The notes: generated from the letters alone by a model not told the origin. A DNA stretch of 64,000 nt from Bacillota bacterium (GCA_023400055.1 JAEXFN010000052.1:1-64000), one strand, 5' to 3'. Shown: positions 37,411-45,622, counted from the first letter of the stretch. Made by a program: numbers and translations.

Positions 37411-37440
37411 AAAAACGGAAGCACCGCGGCTTCCGTTTTT
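37411..37440 (-). terminator. Bidirectional intrinsic terminator
   Basis: AAAAACGGAAGC (37411-37422) pairs with GCTTCCGTTTTT (37429-37440), loop ACCGCG. It follows the small membrane protein gene on the minus strand. Confidence 0.85.
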
Positions 37441-37476
37441 GCAATTCCGAACTTATCGACAATCAAATATTATGCC

Positions 37477-37761
37477 CTATCGCTCCGATTTATGCTCCTC
37501 GATTTCCGGCGGGGAATTTTCGGCCGGACTCTCCTGGGTCGGCGCCTCCTCCGATTTGGCCGGCTCCGGCTGATCCTTGCCCAGCAAAAGCACGGCGGCG
37601 ATCATCATCAGGATGAAGCTGACCTGATCGACCACGGTTTTGTTAAACTGGAATTTGAAGAACGCCCCCAGCGCCCCGTAAAGGACGAACAACACGCCGA
37701 TTCCCAGCGCGACGAACCGCTTTTGTTTTCGGGTCAGTTTGAATGGCAAATTGATTCCCAT
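37477..37761 (-). CDS. Small two-helix membrane protein with acidic C-terminal tail
   Basis: A 94-residue protein, not recognised. It has a basic N-terminus (KLTRKQKR), two hydrophobic segments (about residues 16-33 and 44-60) and a highly acidic tail rich in Glu, Pro and Ser (about 62-94). The ATG at 37761 has its GG only 0-2 nt upstream; a TTG at codon 5 has better spacing, so the start is uncertain. A proper terminator follows, which supports a real gene. Function cannot be inferred. Confidence 0.6.
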   Translation of the reverse strand: MGINLPFKLTRKQKRFVALGIGVLFVLYGALGAFFKFQFNKTVVDQVSFILMMIAAVLLLGKDQPEPAKSEEAPTQESPAENSPPEIEEHKSER

Positions 37762-37856
37762 CCTTTTTCATAATTTCCAAGGGTCTCGTAATTGCTTTCA
37801 TCTTATCATCGGGGGAGCGGGTTGTCCAGCGCGGGTTTTTGGCAAAAAGCCGCTTT

Positions 37857-38366
37857 TCAGGCGATCCCGGCCCGGCGGGCATAGTCCTGCTCCATCCGGA
37901 GCAGGTAGGCTTTGATGTCCAGGTAGCCGGTGCCGATATATCCGGTCAAGGCGCCATCCTTGCCGATCACCCGGTGGCAGGGGATGAAGATGGGCAAGGG
38001 ATTGCGCCGGTTGGCCTGGCCCACCGCCCGGCAGCTGTTCGGCGCGGCGATGGCCCGGGCGACCTCCTGATAACTGCGGGTCTCGCCGAAAGGAATCTGC
38101 TGCAACGCCCGCCAGACCTTTTGCTGGAAAGTCGTCCCCGCCGGCGCCAACGGCACGCTGAAGCTGCGACGCTGGCCGGAGAAATACTCAGCCAGCTGGC
38201 CGAGGACTTCCCGGCAGGCGGCCCGGTCCCGAAGCGGAGCGGCGGGACTCGCCTGGCACTGTTGCCATCCGGGCTCGGTCATTAGCACTTCGCTCACCCG
38301 GCCGGCGTCCAGAATGACATGGATCGTCCCGAAGGGAGTTTCAAAATCGTCATAGACAAGTGGCAT
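37857..38366 (-). CDS. Methylated-DNA--[protein]-cysteine S-methyltransferase (Ogt/AdaB type)
   Basis: A 169-residue suicide DNA-repair protein that removes methyl from O6-methylguanine. Active-site Cys in IPCHRVIG, with the Asn-Pro-Leu-Pro-Ile run before it and the upstream helix-turn-helix VWRALQQIPFGETRSYQEVA. ATG at 38366 follows GAGGAGG with 7-nt spacing and overlaps the 3' end of the Ada-like gene by 17 bp, so the two are translationally coupled. Together they equal a split Ada protein (AdaA plus AdaB arrangement known from Bacillus). Confidence 0.95.
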   Translation of the reverse strand: MPLVYDDFETPFGTIHVILDAGRVSEVLMTEPGWQQCQASPAAPLRDRAACREVLGQLAEYFSGQRRSFSVPLAPAGTTFQQKVWRALQQIPFGETRSYQEVARAIAAPNSCRAVGQANRRNPLPIFIPCHRVIGKDGALTGYIGTGYLDIKAYLLRMEQDYARRAGIA

Positions 38367-38940
38367 CAAAATTCCTCCTCACTGCCGCCGCTTGGCGATA
38401 GCGGCCGGGCGCCACCCCGGTCGCGGCCCGAAAAGCGGCGTAGAAATTGGAAAGGCTCTCAAACCCCACCGCCAGGCAGATCTCGGTGTTATTCAACCGC
38501 GAATCCGCTATCAGCGCGGCGGCTTGTTTCACCCGTTGCCGCTGGAGAAAAACGCGGGGCGTCACGCCCAGCCGGCGCTTAAACAGCCGTTGCAAATGGG
38601 CGGCGCTGACTCCCAAGCGTCCGGGCAAAGCGGGCAGCACCTCCGGATCCGCATATTCCTCGGTCAGAATCCGTTCGGCCGCTTCGCTCAGCGTGGCGGC
38701 CGGTTCCGGGTATTCCGCCGCCAGATCGGGCCGGCAGCGTTTGCAGGGGCGAAAACCGGCGGCGATCGCCGCGCCGGACGATCCGAAGAACCGCACATTC
38801 TCCCGGAGCGGCGGCTTGGACTTGCAGGACGGCCGACAGAAGATCCCGGTGGTCCGGACCCCGTAATAGAACTGCCCGTCCGCGCCGGAATCGTTGCTGA
38901 GCACGGCCCGCCACATCCGGGCGCTATCAAGCGGTTCCAA
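38350..38940 (-). CDS. adaA: AdaA-type methylphosphotriester acceptor / AraC-family transcriptional activator
   Basis: A 196-residue regulator of the adaptive response to alkylation. N-terminal Ada zinc domain with GVRTTGIFCRPSCKSKPP and FRPCKRCRPD (four Cys ligands; the first accepts methyl from DNA phosphotriesters), then an AraC HTH domain with two helix-turn-helices (AAHLQRLFKRRLG; TEICLAVGFESLSNFYAAFR). TTG at 38940 is chosen: AAAGGAG precedes it by 8 nt and Ada proteins begin at about this point; an ATG at 39027 lies only a few bases after a TATAAT at about 39036-39041. Overlaps ogt; likely autoactivated. Confidence 0.92.
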   Translation of the reverse strand: MEPLDSARMWRAVLSNDSGADGQFYYGVRTTGIFCRPSCKSKPPLRENVRFFGSSGAAIAAGFRPCKRCRPDLAAEYPEPAATLSEAAERILTEEYADPEVLPALPGRLGVSAAHLQRLFKRRLGVTPRVFLQRQRVKQAAALIADSRLNNTEICLAVGFESLSNFYAAFRAATGVAPGRYRQAAAVRRNFDATCL

Positions 38941-39153
38941 GGCATTCACTCCTTTGGGAAAAGGGCTCCCGGCCGGCTGATGGGTTCCATCGACTCTTTC
39001 GATCATTTCGTAAAATTCATTCGGCATGAAATCATTATACCACGCCCGATCGAACCCATCGTCCCGGATTATGCGATCTAATTTTGGCGCCGGCCCGGCT
39101 GAATTCTCGCGCCATGAGCTGCGCCCGGTAAGCGAAGCGAGGCAAGCGTCCCA

Positions 39154-39789
39154 TTAATGGGCAGCCTTGGCCCGCAGCAGGCCGAGGCCCAAAGCGACGA
39201 AGAGTATCCCGGTCAGCTTATTGAGCAGAGCGGCGATCCGCTGATTGCCCCGCAACCTGGCGGTGGCCAGCGACGAGAAGAACGCCAGCGACAGGCACCA
39301 GAGCGTCCCGGTGGTGACGAAGGTCAGGCCCAGCAGGACAAAGGGCAACGGACCGCAGGCATTGTCCTTGGCCACGAACTGCGGCAGAAAGGCCAGGAAG
39401 AACAGGGCCGCTTTTGGGTTGAGCACGTTGTTCAGCACCCCCTGCCCGTAGATCTTCAGCGGGCTATCCGGCGTCAGATTCGTTTGGAAGGCGGGCCCCT
39501 CCGTTTTGGCAAACCAGGCCCGCCCGCCCAAGTAAATGATGTAAGCAGCGCCCAGGTACTTGAGGGCGTTGAAAGCCAGCGCCGACCGGGCCAGCAGCAC
39601 CGAAAGCCCCATCGCCACCAGCAAGGTGTGGACCAGGATGCCGGAACTGATTCCCAACACCGACATGATCCCGGCCTTTCGGCCTTGGGAGATGCTCCGC
39701 CCCAGGATATACAGGGTATCGGAGCCGGGGGTGATATTGAGCAGCACTCCCGAAAGGAGGAACAAACCATAGTTTTCGATCCCGAACAT
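39154..39789 (-). CDS. LysE/RhtB-family amino acid exporter
   Basis: A 211-residue inner-membrane protein with six hydrophobic helices and the family start LSGVLLNITPGSDTLYILGRSISQGRKAG, a G-x-x-x-G rich first loop and a central KYLGAAYIIYLGGRAW. Exports amino acids or homoserine lactone-like molecules by proton exchange; the substrate is unknown. ATG at 39789 with AAAGAGGTG upstream. Monocistronic between adaA and the ABC-F gene, all on the minus strand. Confidence 0.92.
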   Translation of the reverse strand: MFGIENYGLFLLSGVLLNITPGSDTLYILGRSISQGRKAGIMSVLGISSGILVHTLLVAMGLSVLLARSALAFNALKYLGAAYIIYLGGRAWFAKTEGPAFQTNLTPDSPLKIYGQGVLNNVLNPKAALFFLAFLPQFVAKDNACGPLPFVLLGLTFVTTGTLWCLSLAFFSSLATARLRGNQRIAALLNKLTGILFVALGLGLLRAKAAH

Positions 39790-39935
39790 GCCGGCACCTC
39801 TTTCATTAAATGAGAAGGATGGGTTTGAGGCTATTATATCATCCGCGGGATTCCGGAGGTGTTACGTTCCAGTGAAAAGCCCGATTGCGCTTTTCCCACA
39901 ATAAAAGCAAAGACTGCAACCGACCGGGTTAGCCA

Positions 39936-41870
39936 TCAAGGTTTATTCTGGGCGATGCGCTCGGCCAGTTCGGTCAGGTACGCCCAGCGTTCCATCAGTT
40001 GCTCCAGCCGCTGCTCCAAGCCTTCCTGGGCGGCCAGCAATTCCTGCAATACCAGGTAATCGCTGCCCGAGGCGGCAATTTTGGCTTTGACCCCGGCCAG
40101 TTCCTGTTCGGCCGCGGCGATCGCCGGCTCGATCCCCTCCAGTTCCCGCTGCTCCTTATAGCTCAGTTTCAACGGCCGGTTCTTGGCCGCGGTTTCGGCT
40201 GCGGCCTGGCTGCGGGCCGGCGGCTGGATCGCCCCGGCGTCTTGCCCGTCGGCAGCCGCTTCAGCCGCCTGGCGTTCCAGATACTCCAGGTATTCGCTGT
40301 AGTTGCCCACCAGGCACAGAATGCGGCCGGCCCCTTCGAAGACGATCAGCTTGGCGGCGATCCGGTCCAGGAAGTAGCGGTCATGGGAGACCGCGATCAC
40401 CACGCCGGGGAAATCATCCAGATAATCCTCGAGGATGCTCAGGGTCTGAATGTCCAGGTCGTTGGTGGGTTCGTCCAGCAGCAGCACGTTGGGGGCGGCC
40501 ATCAGCACCCGCAGCAGGTACAGGCGGCGTTTCTCCCCGCCCGAGAGCTTGGCGATGGGCGTCCATTGCAGCGCCGGCGGGAACAGGAACCGCTCCAGCA
40601 TCTGAGTGGCGCTGATCGATCCGCCGTCGGCGGTGGGCAGATGCTCGGCGACCGCCTTGATGAAGTCGATCACCCGCTGGTTCTCGTCCATCTCCAGGTG
40701 TTCCTGGGTGAAGAAACCCAGCTTCACCGTTGGCCCGAGCTCGATCTGCCCGGCATCGGGCTGCAAATTGCCGGCGATCAGATTGAGCAGGGTGGTCTTG
40801 CCGATGCCGTTCGGGCCGATGATCCCGACCCGGTCGCCGCGTTGAAAGCCATAGCTGAAGCCGGCGATGACCGGCCGGCCGGCGAAGCTTTTGGCCAGCC
40901 GCTCGATGAGGATCACCTTCTTGCCCAGCCGGCTGGCGCCGGCCGCCAGCTCCATCTTGCCCCGGGCGGGCTCCTCCGCCAGCTGGGACTGGAGCGCCTC
41001 GAAGCGGTCGATCCGCGCCTGCTGCTTAGTGGAGCGCGCCTTGGCGCCCCGGCGGATCCAGGCCAGTTCGCGCCGGTACAGATTCTGCCGTTTGGCGGCC
41101 AGCGACTGTTCGAGCTCCTCCCGTTCCGCCTTTTTGGTCAGAAACAGGCTGTAGTTTCCGGTATAGCTGTAGATTTTCCCCTCGTCCAGTTCCAGGATGC
41201 GGTTGGTCACCCGGTCCAGGAAGTAGCGGTCATGGGTGACCATCAGCAGCGCTCCGCTGCGCTGATGCAGATATTGTTCGAGCCAATCGACGGCCTGGTT
41301 GTCGATCTGGTTGGTCGGTTCGTCCAGAATCAGCAAATCGACCGGGTTGATCAGGGCCGCCGCCAGAGCCACCCGTTTGCGCTGGCCGCCGGAGAGCGTG
41401 CCCACCTCAGCCTGGAAATCGCTGATCCCCAGTTTGGTGAGGATGGTCTTGGCCTCGCTCTCCAGCTGCCAGGCGCCGGCCTCATCCATCCGCTGCCCCA
41501 GCCGGAGCAATTCTTGCTGGAGCGCCGCATCGGCCGGGTTTTCGCCGGCCCGCGACAAAGCCGCCTCATATTCCCGGACCAGGCCGAAGAGGGGCGAGCC
41601 TCCCTGCAGCGCTGCTTCCAGCACCGAGCGCTCCGGCTCGAAGACCGGATTCTGGGACAGATAGCCGATCCGGGCCTGGTTGGCGTAGATCACCTGCCCG
41701 GTGTCGGGTTGTTCCCGGCCAACCAGGATCTGGAGCAGCGTCGACTTGCCGGTGCCGTTGATCCCGATCAGCCCGATCTTCTCTCCCGCGGCGACCCCGA
41801 AGGATACATCGGCGAAGAGGGTCTTGGGGCCATAATTTTTGGCAATCTTTTCAACAGAGAGGATATTCAT
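39936..41870 (-). CDS. ABC-F family ATPase (Uup-like)
   Basis: A 644-residue soluble protein with two ABC domains and no membrane segment. Walker A motifs GINGTGKST and GPNGIGKTT; signatures LSGGQRKRVALA and LSGGEKRRLYLL; Walker B LLILDEPTN and VLLLDEPTN. The inter-domain linker is basic (about residues 240-310), and a C-terminal coiled coil (about 560-640) is typical of Uup. ABC-F proteins act on the ribosome or on DNA precise excision; Uup is suggested by the C-terminal domain. ATG at 41870 with AAAGGAC upstream; the longer frame has no ribosome binding site. Confidence 0.93.
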   Translation of the reverse strand: MNILSVEKIAKNYGPKTLFADVSFGVAAGEKIGLIGINGTGKSTLLQILVGREQPDTGQVIYANQARIGYLSQNPVFEPERSVLEAALQGGSPLFGLVREYEAALSRAGENPADAALQQELLRLGQRMDEAGAWQLESEAKTILTKLGISDFQAEVGTLSGGQRKRVALAAALINPVDLLILDEPTNQIDNQAVDWLEQYLHQRSGALLMVTHDRYFLDRVTNRILELDEGKIYSYTGNYSLFLTKKAEREELEQSLAAKRQNLYRRELAWIRRGAKARSTKQQARIDRFEALQSQLAEEPARGKMELAAGASRLGKKVILIERLAKSFAGRPVIAGFSYGFQRGDRVGIIGPNGIGKTTLLNLIAGNLQPDAGQIELGPTVKLGFFTQEHLEMDENQRVIDFIKAVAEHLPTADGGSISATQMLERFLFPPALQWTPIAKLSGGEKRRLYLLRVLMAAPNVLLLDEPTNDLDIQTLSILEDYLDDFPGVVIAVSHDRYFLDRIAAKLIVFEGAGRILCLVGNYSEYLEYLERQAAEAAADGQDAGAIQPPARSQAAAETAAKNRPLKLSYKEQRELEGIEPAIAAAEQELAGVKAKIAASGSDYLVLQELLAAQEGLEQRLEQLMERWAYLTELAERIAQNKP

Positions 41871-42196
41871 GGCTGTCCTTTCGGATTCAATGAACCAGGA
41901 TGGCATCCGGCCAACCGCCGGATTCGGAACAAACTCGACTTTAACAGGCACTCCGATCCTGCCAACTGGCAGGACAGCGAATGCTTATAAGCTAGGCAAT
42001 ACTATATCATTTCAACGCCGACATGGCAATAAGGCCGAACCCGTCCCTTCCCGCGGCGGCTCCGACCCCGTTGCCTAAGTTATCCTCAATATCCATGATT
42101 TCTCCACAACCCCTCCATTATCCATCCATAGCTTGGGTATATCATAAGGCCATGCAGTTGAGAACGAACCAAGCAAAACAAAAGGAGCTGAGTTCC
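41871..42196. other. Divergent intergenic stretch, ABC-F to secreted protein cluster
   Basis: 326 bp without a gene. It should hold the promoters for the ABC-F gene and for the secreted-protein genes; GGGTATATCATAA near 42134 could be a plus-strand -10 region but no -35 box is convincing. Confidence 0.4.
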
Positions 42197-42415
42197 ATGA
42201 AAAAATTCGTTTTTACCGTGCTGGCATCGGCCACTCTTTTGGGAGCGATTTCCTTCACCACCTTAGCCAATGGTTTCGACCCCCGGTTTCCCGGTCCGGT
42301 TCATCAACAGCCCGAACGGCGGATCGAGGTCCAGCGCGCCAGCGAGCAGCAGTTGCAACAAGAGGCGCGCCAGGAACGGATCGTCCGCCGGATGCACGAA
42401 CGGCACCGTTATTAA
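42197..42415 (+). CDS. Small secreted cationic protein, paralogue 1
   Basis: A 72-residue protein, not recognised. Signal peptide of about 26 residues (MKKFVFTVLASATLLGAISF, ending TLANG), then a short mature part rich in Gln, Arg and His (QQPERRIEVQ, HERHRY at the end). Strong ribosome binding site AAAGGAG. Shares signal peptide, the xRF-x-GP-x-H motif and the basic C-terminus with the next two genes. It is the most diverged of the three. Confidence 0.8.
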   Translation: MKKFVFTVLASATLLGAISFTTLANGFDPRFPGPVHQQPERRIEVQRASEQQLQQEARQERIVRRMHERHRY

Positions 42416-42496
42416 AGCAACTTTTCCCTTGGCGGGGCCGACCCGCAGCGAACCTGGCTTGAAATGAAAACATCAAAATAAAAGGAGCCGATTATC

Positions 42497-42709
42497 ATGA
42501 AAAAAGCTATTTTAACCATTCTCACATCCGCCGTACTTATGGGCACGCTTTCCTTCGCCGCGCTGGCCCATGGCGCTCCGCCCCGCTTTCACAAACCGGC
42601 TTATGAGCAGCAGCAGGCGAAGCGGATCGCCATTGAACGGAGGATCCACCGCCAGCAACTGGAACGCCGCGCCAGACTCGCCCGGATCATGCATGACCGG
42701 CATCGTTGA
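42497..42709 (+). CDS. Small secreted cationic protein, paralogue 2
   Basis: A 70-residue protein with signal peptide (MKKAILTILTSAVLMG..., cleavage near ALAHG) and a 45-residue mature part beginning GAPPRFHKPAYEQQQ and ending ARIMHDRHR, strongly basic. About 70% identical by eye to paralogue 3. 81 bp after paralogue 1, with its own AAAGGAG. Function unknown; envelope-associated by inference. Confidence 0.8.
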   Translation: MKKAILTILTSAVLMGTLSFAALAHGAPPRFHKPAYEQQQAKRIAIERRIHRQQLERRARLARIMHDRHR

Positions 42710-42814
42710 GAAGCATTGACTTCACTGCTTGGGGGCGGTTCCGGGCCAGGTCCGGTCGGAACCCGTGGAACCGTCCCTGAAAACAAATTGAAAAAACAAA
42801 AGGAGTTGGATCCC

Positions 42815-43024
42815 ATGAAAAAATGCATCCTAACCATTTTCGCAGCCACCGTTCTGATGGGCACGGTTTCCTTCGCAGCCTTGGCCAATGGCGCTCCGCC
42901 CCGCTTTCACGGACCGGCTTATGAGCACCCGGCCAAGCGGATCGCCATCGAACGCAGCATCCGCCATCGGCAATTGGAACGCCGCGAATGGATCGCCCGG
43001 AAACTGCATGAATGCCGACGCTGA
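42815..43024 (+). CDS. Small secreted cationic protein, paralogue 3
   Basis: A 69-residue protein with signal peptide (cleavage near ALANG) and mature GAPPRFHGPAYEHPAKRIAIE...LHECRR; it has a single Cys near the end, unlike the other two. ATG at 42815 follows AAAAGGAG; the in-frame extension to 42716 is not supported by a site. 105 bp after paralogue 2 and 79 bp before the barrel-like gene. A tandem duplication is the simplest explanation. Confidence 0.8.
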   Translation: MKKCILTIFAATVLMGTVSFAALANGAPPRFHGPAYEHPAKRIAIERSIRHRQLERREWIARKLHECRR

Positions 43025-43103
43025 ATGCGGTCGGACCTGACCGCCCGGTTGCCCCGGCATTAACGACCCGCAATTCAAATAAAATAAGGGAGGCCTGTTG
43101 AAA

Positions 43104-43646
43104 ATGAAACGTTATAGTCCTTTCATCCTGCAAGCGATCGTCATTCTGGCACTGCTTTTCTCGCTCCCGCTGGCCGCGCAGGCCAGTCCCTCGGCTGGTC
43201 CCGACTATCCGTTCACTTTTAGCATCAGCGGCGCTTCGAACGGTGTCGGCCTGGCCATGGGGCAACGTTTCGATGACTGGGGCGTAGAAATCGGCGCCGT
43301 CCTCACCGACGACAAGTATTCGGACGCGCTGGACTATCCCTGCCCCCACAATGACTACCAGGTGTTGGATGACGACTATATCAAGAATACATACGGTTTG
43401 GATTTTTTACGTTACTTCGATTTCAGCGATACGGTTGCCCTTTACCTAGGGGCCGGAGTGTACTTCAGCGACCACCAGGAAATCGTCCAATCCCGAGCCA
43501 CCGGCTGGATTTATGAGAACTCCGATGAGACTCAGGTCGATCCGGCGTTTTCCGGCGGGCTGGTTTACCAGAATGGCAAAACCCTGATCGGAGTGGGTTA
43601 TCACTCGATTCGCGGCACCAGCCTCCAGTTTGGAACGAAGTTTTAA
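43104..43646 (+). CDS. Exported beta-barrel-like protein, putative outer membrane protein
   Basis: A 180-residue protein, family not recognised. Signal peptide (about residues 1-28, cleavage near AAQAS), then alternating short beta-strand-like segments (FTFSISGASNGVGLAMG, VEIGAVLTDD, TVALYLGAGVYFSD, KTLIGVGYHS) and a C-terminal strand ending SLQFGTKF. A terminal Phe preceded by alternating hydrophobics is the recognition signal for outer-membrane barrel insertion. ATG at 43104 chosen; a TTG at 43098 is closer to GGGAGG. Follows the three small secreted proteins. Confidence 0.75.
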   Translation: MKRYSPFILQAIVILALLFSLPLAAQASPSAGPDYPFTFSISGASNGVGLAMGQRFDDWGVEIGAVLTDDKYSDALDYPCPHNDYQVLDDDYIKNTYGLDFLRYFDFSDTVALYLGAGVYFSDHQEIVQSRATGWIYENSDETQVDPAFSGGLVYQNGKTLIGVGYHSIRGTSLQFGTKF

Positions 43647-43765
43647 AAGCGTTGCGATAAACCCTGTTTCGAAGGTCGGGAGCTCACAAAGCGCGGGGAA
43701 GCAAGGGATAAAGTCGGTGTAAATCTTCTTAGGAGACTTTATCCCATGGCCTCTAAAATGGCATA
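43639..43765 (+). repeat. Dispersed 120-130 nt hairpin element, copy C
   Basis: Starts TTTTAAAAGCGTTGCGATAA over the last codons and stop of the barrel-like gene and ends CCCATGGCCTCTAAAA. Contains the longest version of the hairpin: GGGATAAAGTC (about 43705-43715) pairs perfectly with GACTTTATCCC (about 43735-43745). Matches copy B nearly base for base through GCAAGGGATAAAGTC. Confidence 0.8.
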
Positions 43766-43870
43766 AGAATATTTTGAATTCCGGAACCTTTTTCCCATGA
43801 CTTTCGTCTAATCCTAGGAATAAATTATCCTGGTATCCAAATCGGTTTCAATCGATAAGGAGGAGTTCAT

Positions 43871-45019
43871 TTGAAGAAGTGGTTAAGGGGTTTGACGCTC
43901 CTCGTGCTCCTATGCGGTCTCCCGTTGAGCGCGTACGCCGCCAATCATCCGCCCGAAAAAGGACCTCGGCCTACGCCATTGCCGACGCTCGCTCCGGGCA
44001 AAGAAGATCCGAAACCCGGCGGCAAGCCGGACCAACATAGCAACCAACCGGGCAACCGACCGGATCAACATAACAACCAACCCGGTGGCAAACCCGGCCA
44101 GCCGTCCAACTCGCCCGGCAAACCGGGTAACAATCAACCGGGCAACCGGCCGGATCAACATAACAACCAGCCCGGCGGAAAACCCGGCCAGCCGTCCAAT
44201 CCGCCCGGCAAACCGAGCAACAACCAACCGGGCAACCGGCCGGATCAACATAACAACCAGCCCGGCGGCAAACCGGGTCAGCCGTCCAATCCGCCCGGCA
44301 ATCCGAGCAACAATCAACCGGGCAACCGGCCGGATCAACATAACAACCAGCCCGGCGGAAAACCGGGTCAGCCGTCCAACCCGCCCGGCAGGCCGAACAA
44401 CAACCAGCCCGGCGGCAAACCCGGTCAACCGACCTATCCGCCCGGCAAACCGGGCAACAATCAACCGGGCAACCGGCCGGACCAGCATAACAACCAACCC
44501 GGCGGCAGACCCGATGACCGGGACCATCGGCCGGACGATCGCGACCGTCGCCCCAATTACGGACCGGGCCGCTATGACGATCACGACAATCGCTGGCGCG
44601 ATCGGCCCAACCGGCCGCGCCGTTACGGCCATGAACCGATCCTGCAGGCTCAAACCAACGCCCGGCTGGTGATCCACCGCACGGCGCTGGTCATCGCCGA
44701 GGCCCAAGATGCGGCCCGTCACCGTTTCTACCGGGACGGTCTGGCTCAGGCCATCGCTCACCAGCAGATCGCGCTCCAGTTATACCGGAACGGCTCGTAT
44801 TGGGATGCCATCTACCACTCGCTGCGCGCCCGCAACCTGGCGATCCTGGTCATTGAGAAGAACCACCGTTCCTTGGAGTCGGAATATAATTGGGATCCCG
44901 ACGAAGACGATTATCTCCAGGAGATTCCCAGCGATGACGATCTGGATCGGAGCCTGATCGGCATCCGCATCATCACCGATGATGCCGCGCTCTTTATCCG
45001 GTTGAACCTTGACTTGTGA
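43871..45019 (+). CDS. Secreted Pro/Asn/Gly-rich tandem-repeat protein
   Basis: A 382-residue protein, not recognised. Signal peptide (about 1-24, ending AYAAN), then residues about 55-230 are a 30-residue repeat (NNQPGNRPDQHNNQ, PGGKPGQPSNPPGKPS) present about four times, one truncated; next an Asp/Arg-rich linker (about 230-255), then a folded helical C-terminal domain (about 255-382) with an acidic DPDEDDYLQE end. The repeat is also a 90-bp DNA repeat (copies from about 44045 to 44500), prone to length change. TTG start behind AAGGAGGAG. Likely a cell-surface or spore-coat-like adhesive protein (inference). A strong terminator follows. Confidence 0.8.
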   Translation: MKKWLRGLTLLVLLCGLPLSAYAANHPPEKGPRPTPLPTLAPGKEDPKPGGKPDQHSNQPGNRPDQHNNQPGGKPGQPSNSPGKPGNNQPGNRPDQHNNQPGGKPGQPSNPPGKPSNNQPGNRPDQHNNQPGGKPGQPSNPPGNPSNNQPGNRPDQHNNQPGGKPGQPSNPPGRPNNNQPGGKPGQPTYPPGKPGNNQPGNRPDQHNNQPGGRPDDRDHRPDDRDRRPNYGPGRYDDHDNRWRDRPNRPRRYGHEPILQAQTNARLVIHRTALVIAEAQDAARHRFYRDGLAQAIAHQQIALQLYRNGSYWDAIYHSLRARNLAILVIEKNHRSLESEYNWDPDEDDYLQEIPSDDDLDRSLIGIRIITDDAALFIRLNLDL

Positions 45020-45070
45020 CAGCGATTAGATAACCGTTTCCTCGGAATCTTGACGAAGATTTTGACAATC

Positions 45071-45112
45071 AAAAAGCCGGCCTACGCAAACTGTTCGTTG
45101 GGCCGGCTTTTT
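45071..45112 (+). terminator. Intrinsic terminator of the repeat-protein gene
   Basis: AAAAAGCCGGCC (45071-45082) pairs with GGCCGGCTTTTT (45101-45112), about 50 bp after the stop. Confidence 0.88.
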
Positions 45113-45199
45113 GATGGACCCGGTCGATCCTCCCGCCATTCTTCCGGAAATAGTCATTCGCCCACTTTCATAATCCTCTTGCCTTTTCCCACTCTTTCC

Positions 45200-45523
45200 G
45201 AAAATATCGGCAATTTTAATTTTAAATTCAGCAATTTAGTTTTTATGGTGACATTTTCTATTTTTACTCCCAATATTTTAATTTTACGGCCGGGAAAATC
45301 GATTCTCAGAGACGAAAATTGGATTATCGATCACGAATTTTCGATTCTCAGGATCGATTTTTTAATTATCATGAGCGAAAAGTAATTTATTCGGGTCGAA
45401 AAATCAATTCTCAGGATCAAAAATCCATTTATCCGGATCGAAAATTCATTTCTCGCGATCGAAAGTCGGATTCTCGGGATCGAAATGGCAATTCTCCGGC
45501 CGAAGATAATAATTTCCGCGATT
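45200..45523. repeat. 21-bp-period degenerate tandem array, locus 4
   Basis: At least eleven clear 21-bp units (starts 45293, 45314, 45335, 45356, 45377, 45398, 45419, 45440, 45461, 45482, 45503) with core GAAAAT-x-ATTCTC-x-GGATC, and weaker A+T-rich units upstream to about 45200. The sequence is unrelated to the other 21-bp loci but the period is identical. Reading frames through it are accidental. It ends about 100 bp before the glucosaminidase start. Confidence 0.85.
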
Positions 45524-45622
45524 CATGTTTCTTTTGCCGGAATTGTTTATTGGGCCGATTCTGTCGCCCCGGGCCGACCGCATGCATATTCTAAAAGCAT
45601 CATCTGCACCGGGAGGAAATGC

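Noticed and set aside
39999..41990. 663-codon plus-strand frame opposite the ABC-F gene
   Set aside because: Antisense to a clear ABC-F ATPase; no start signals or domain pattern.
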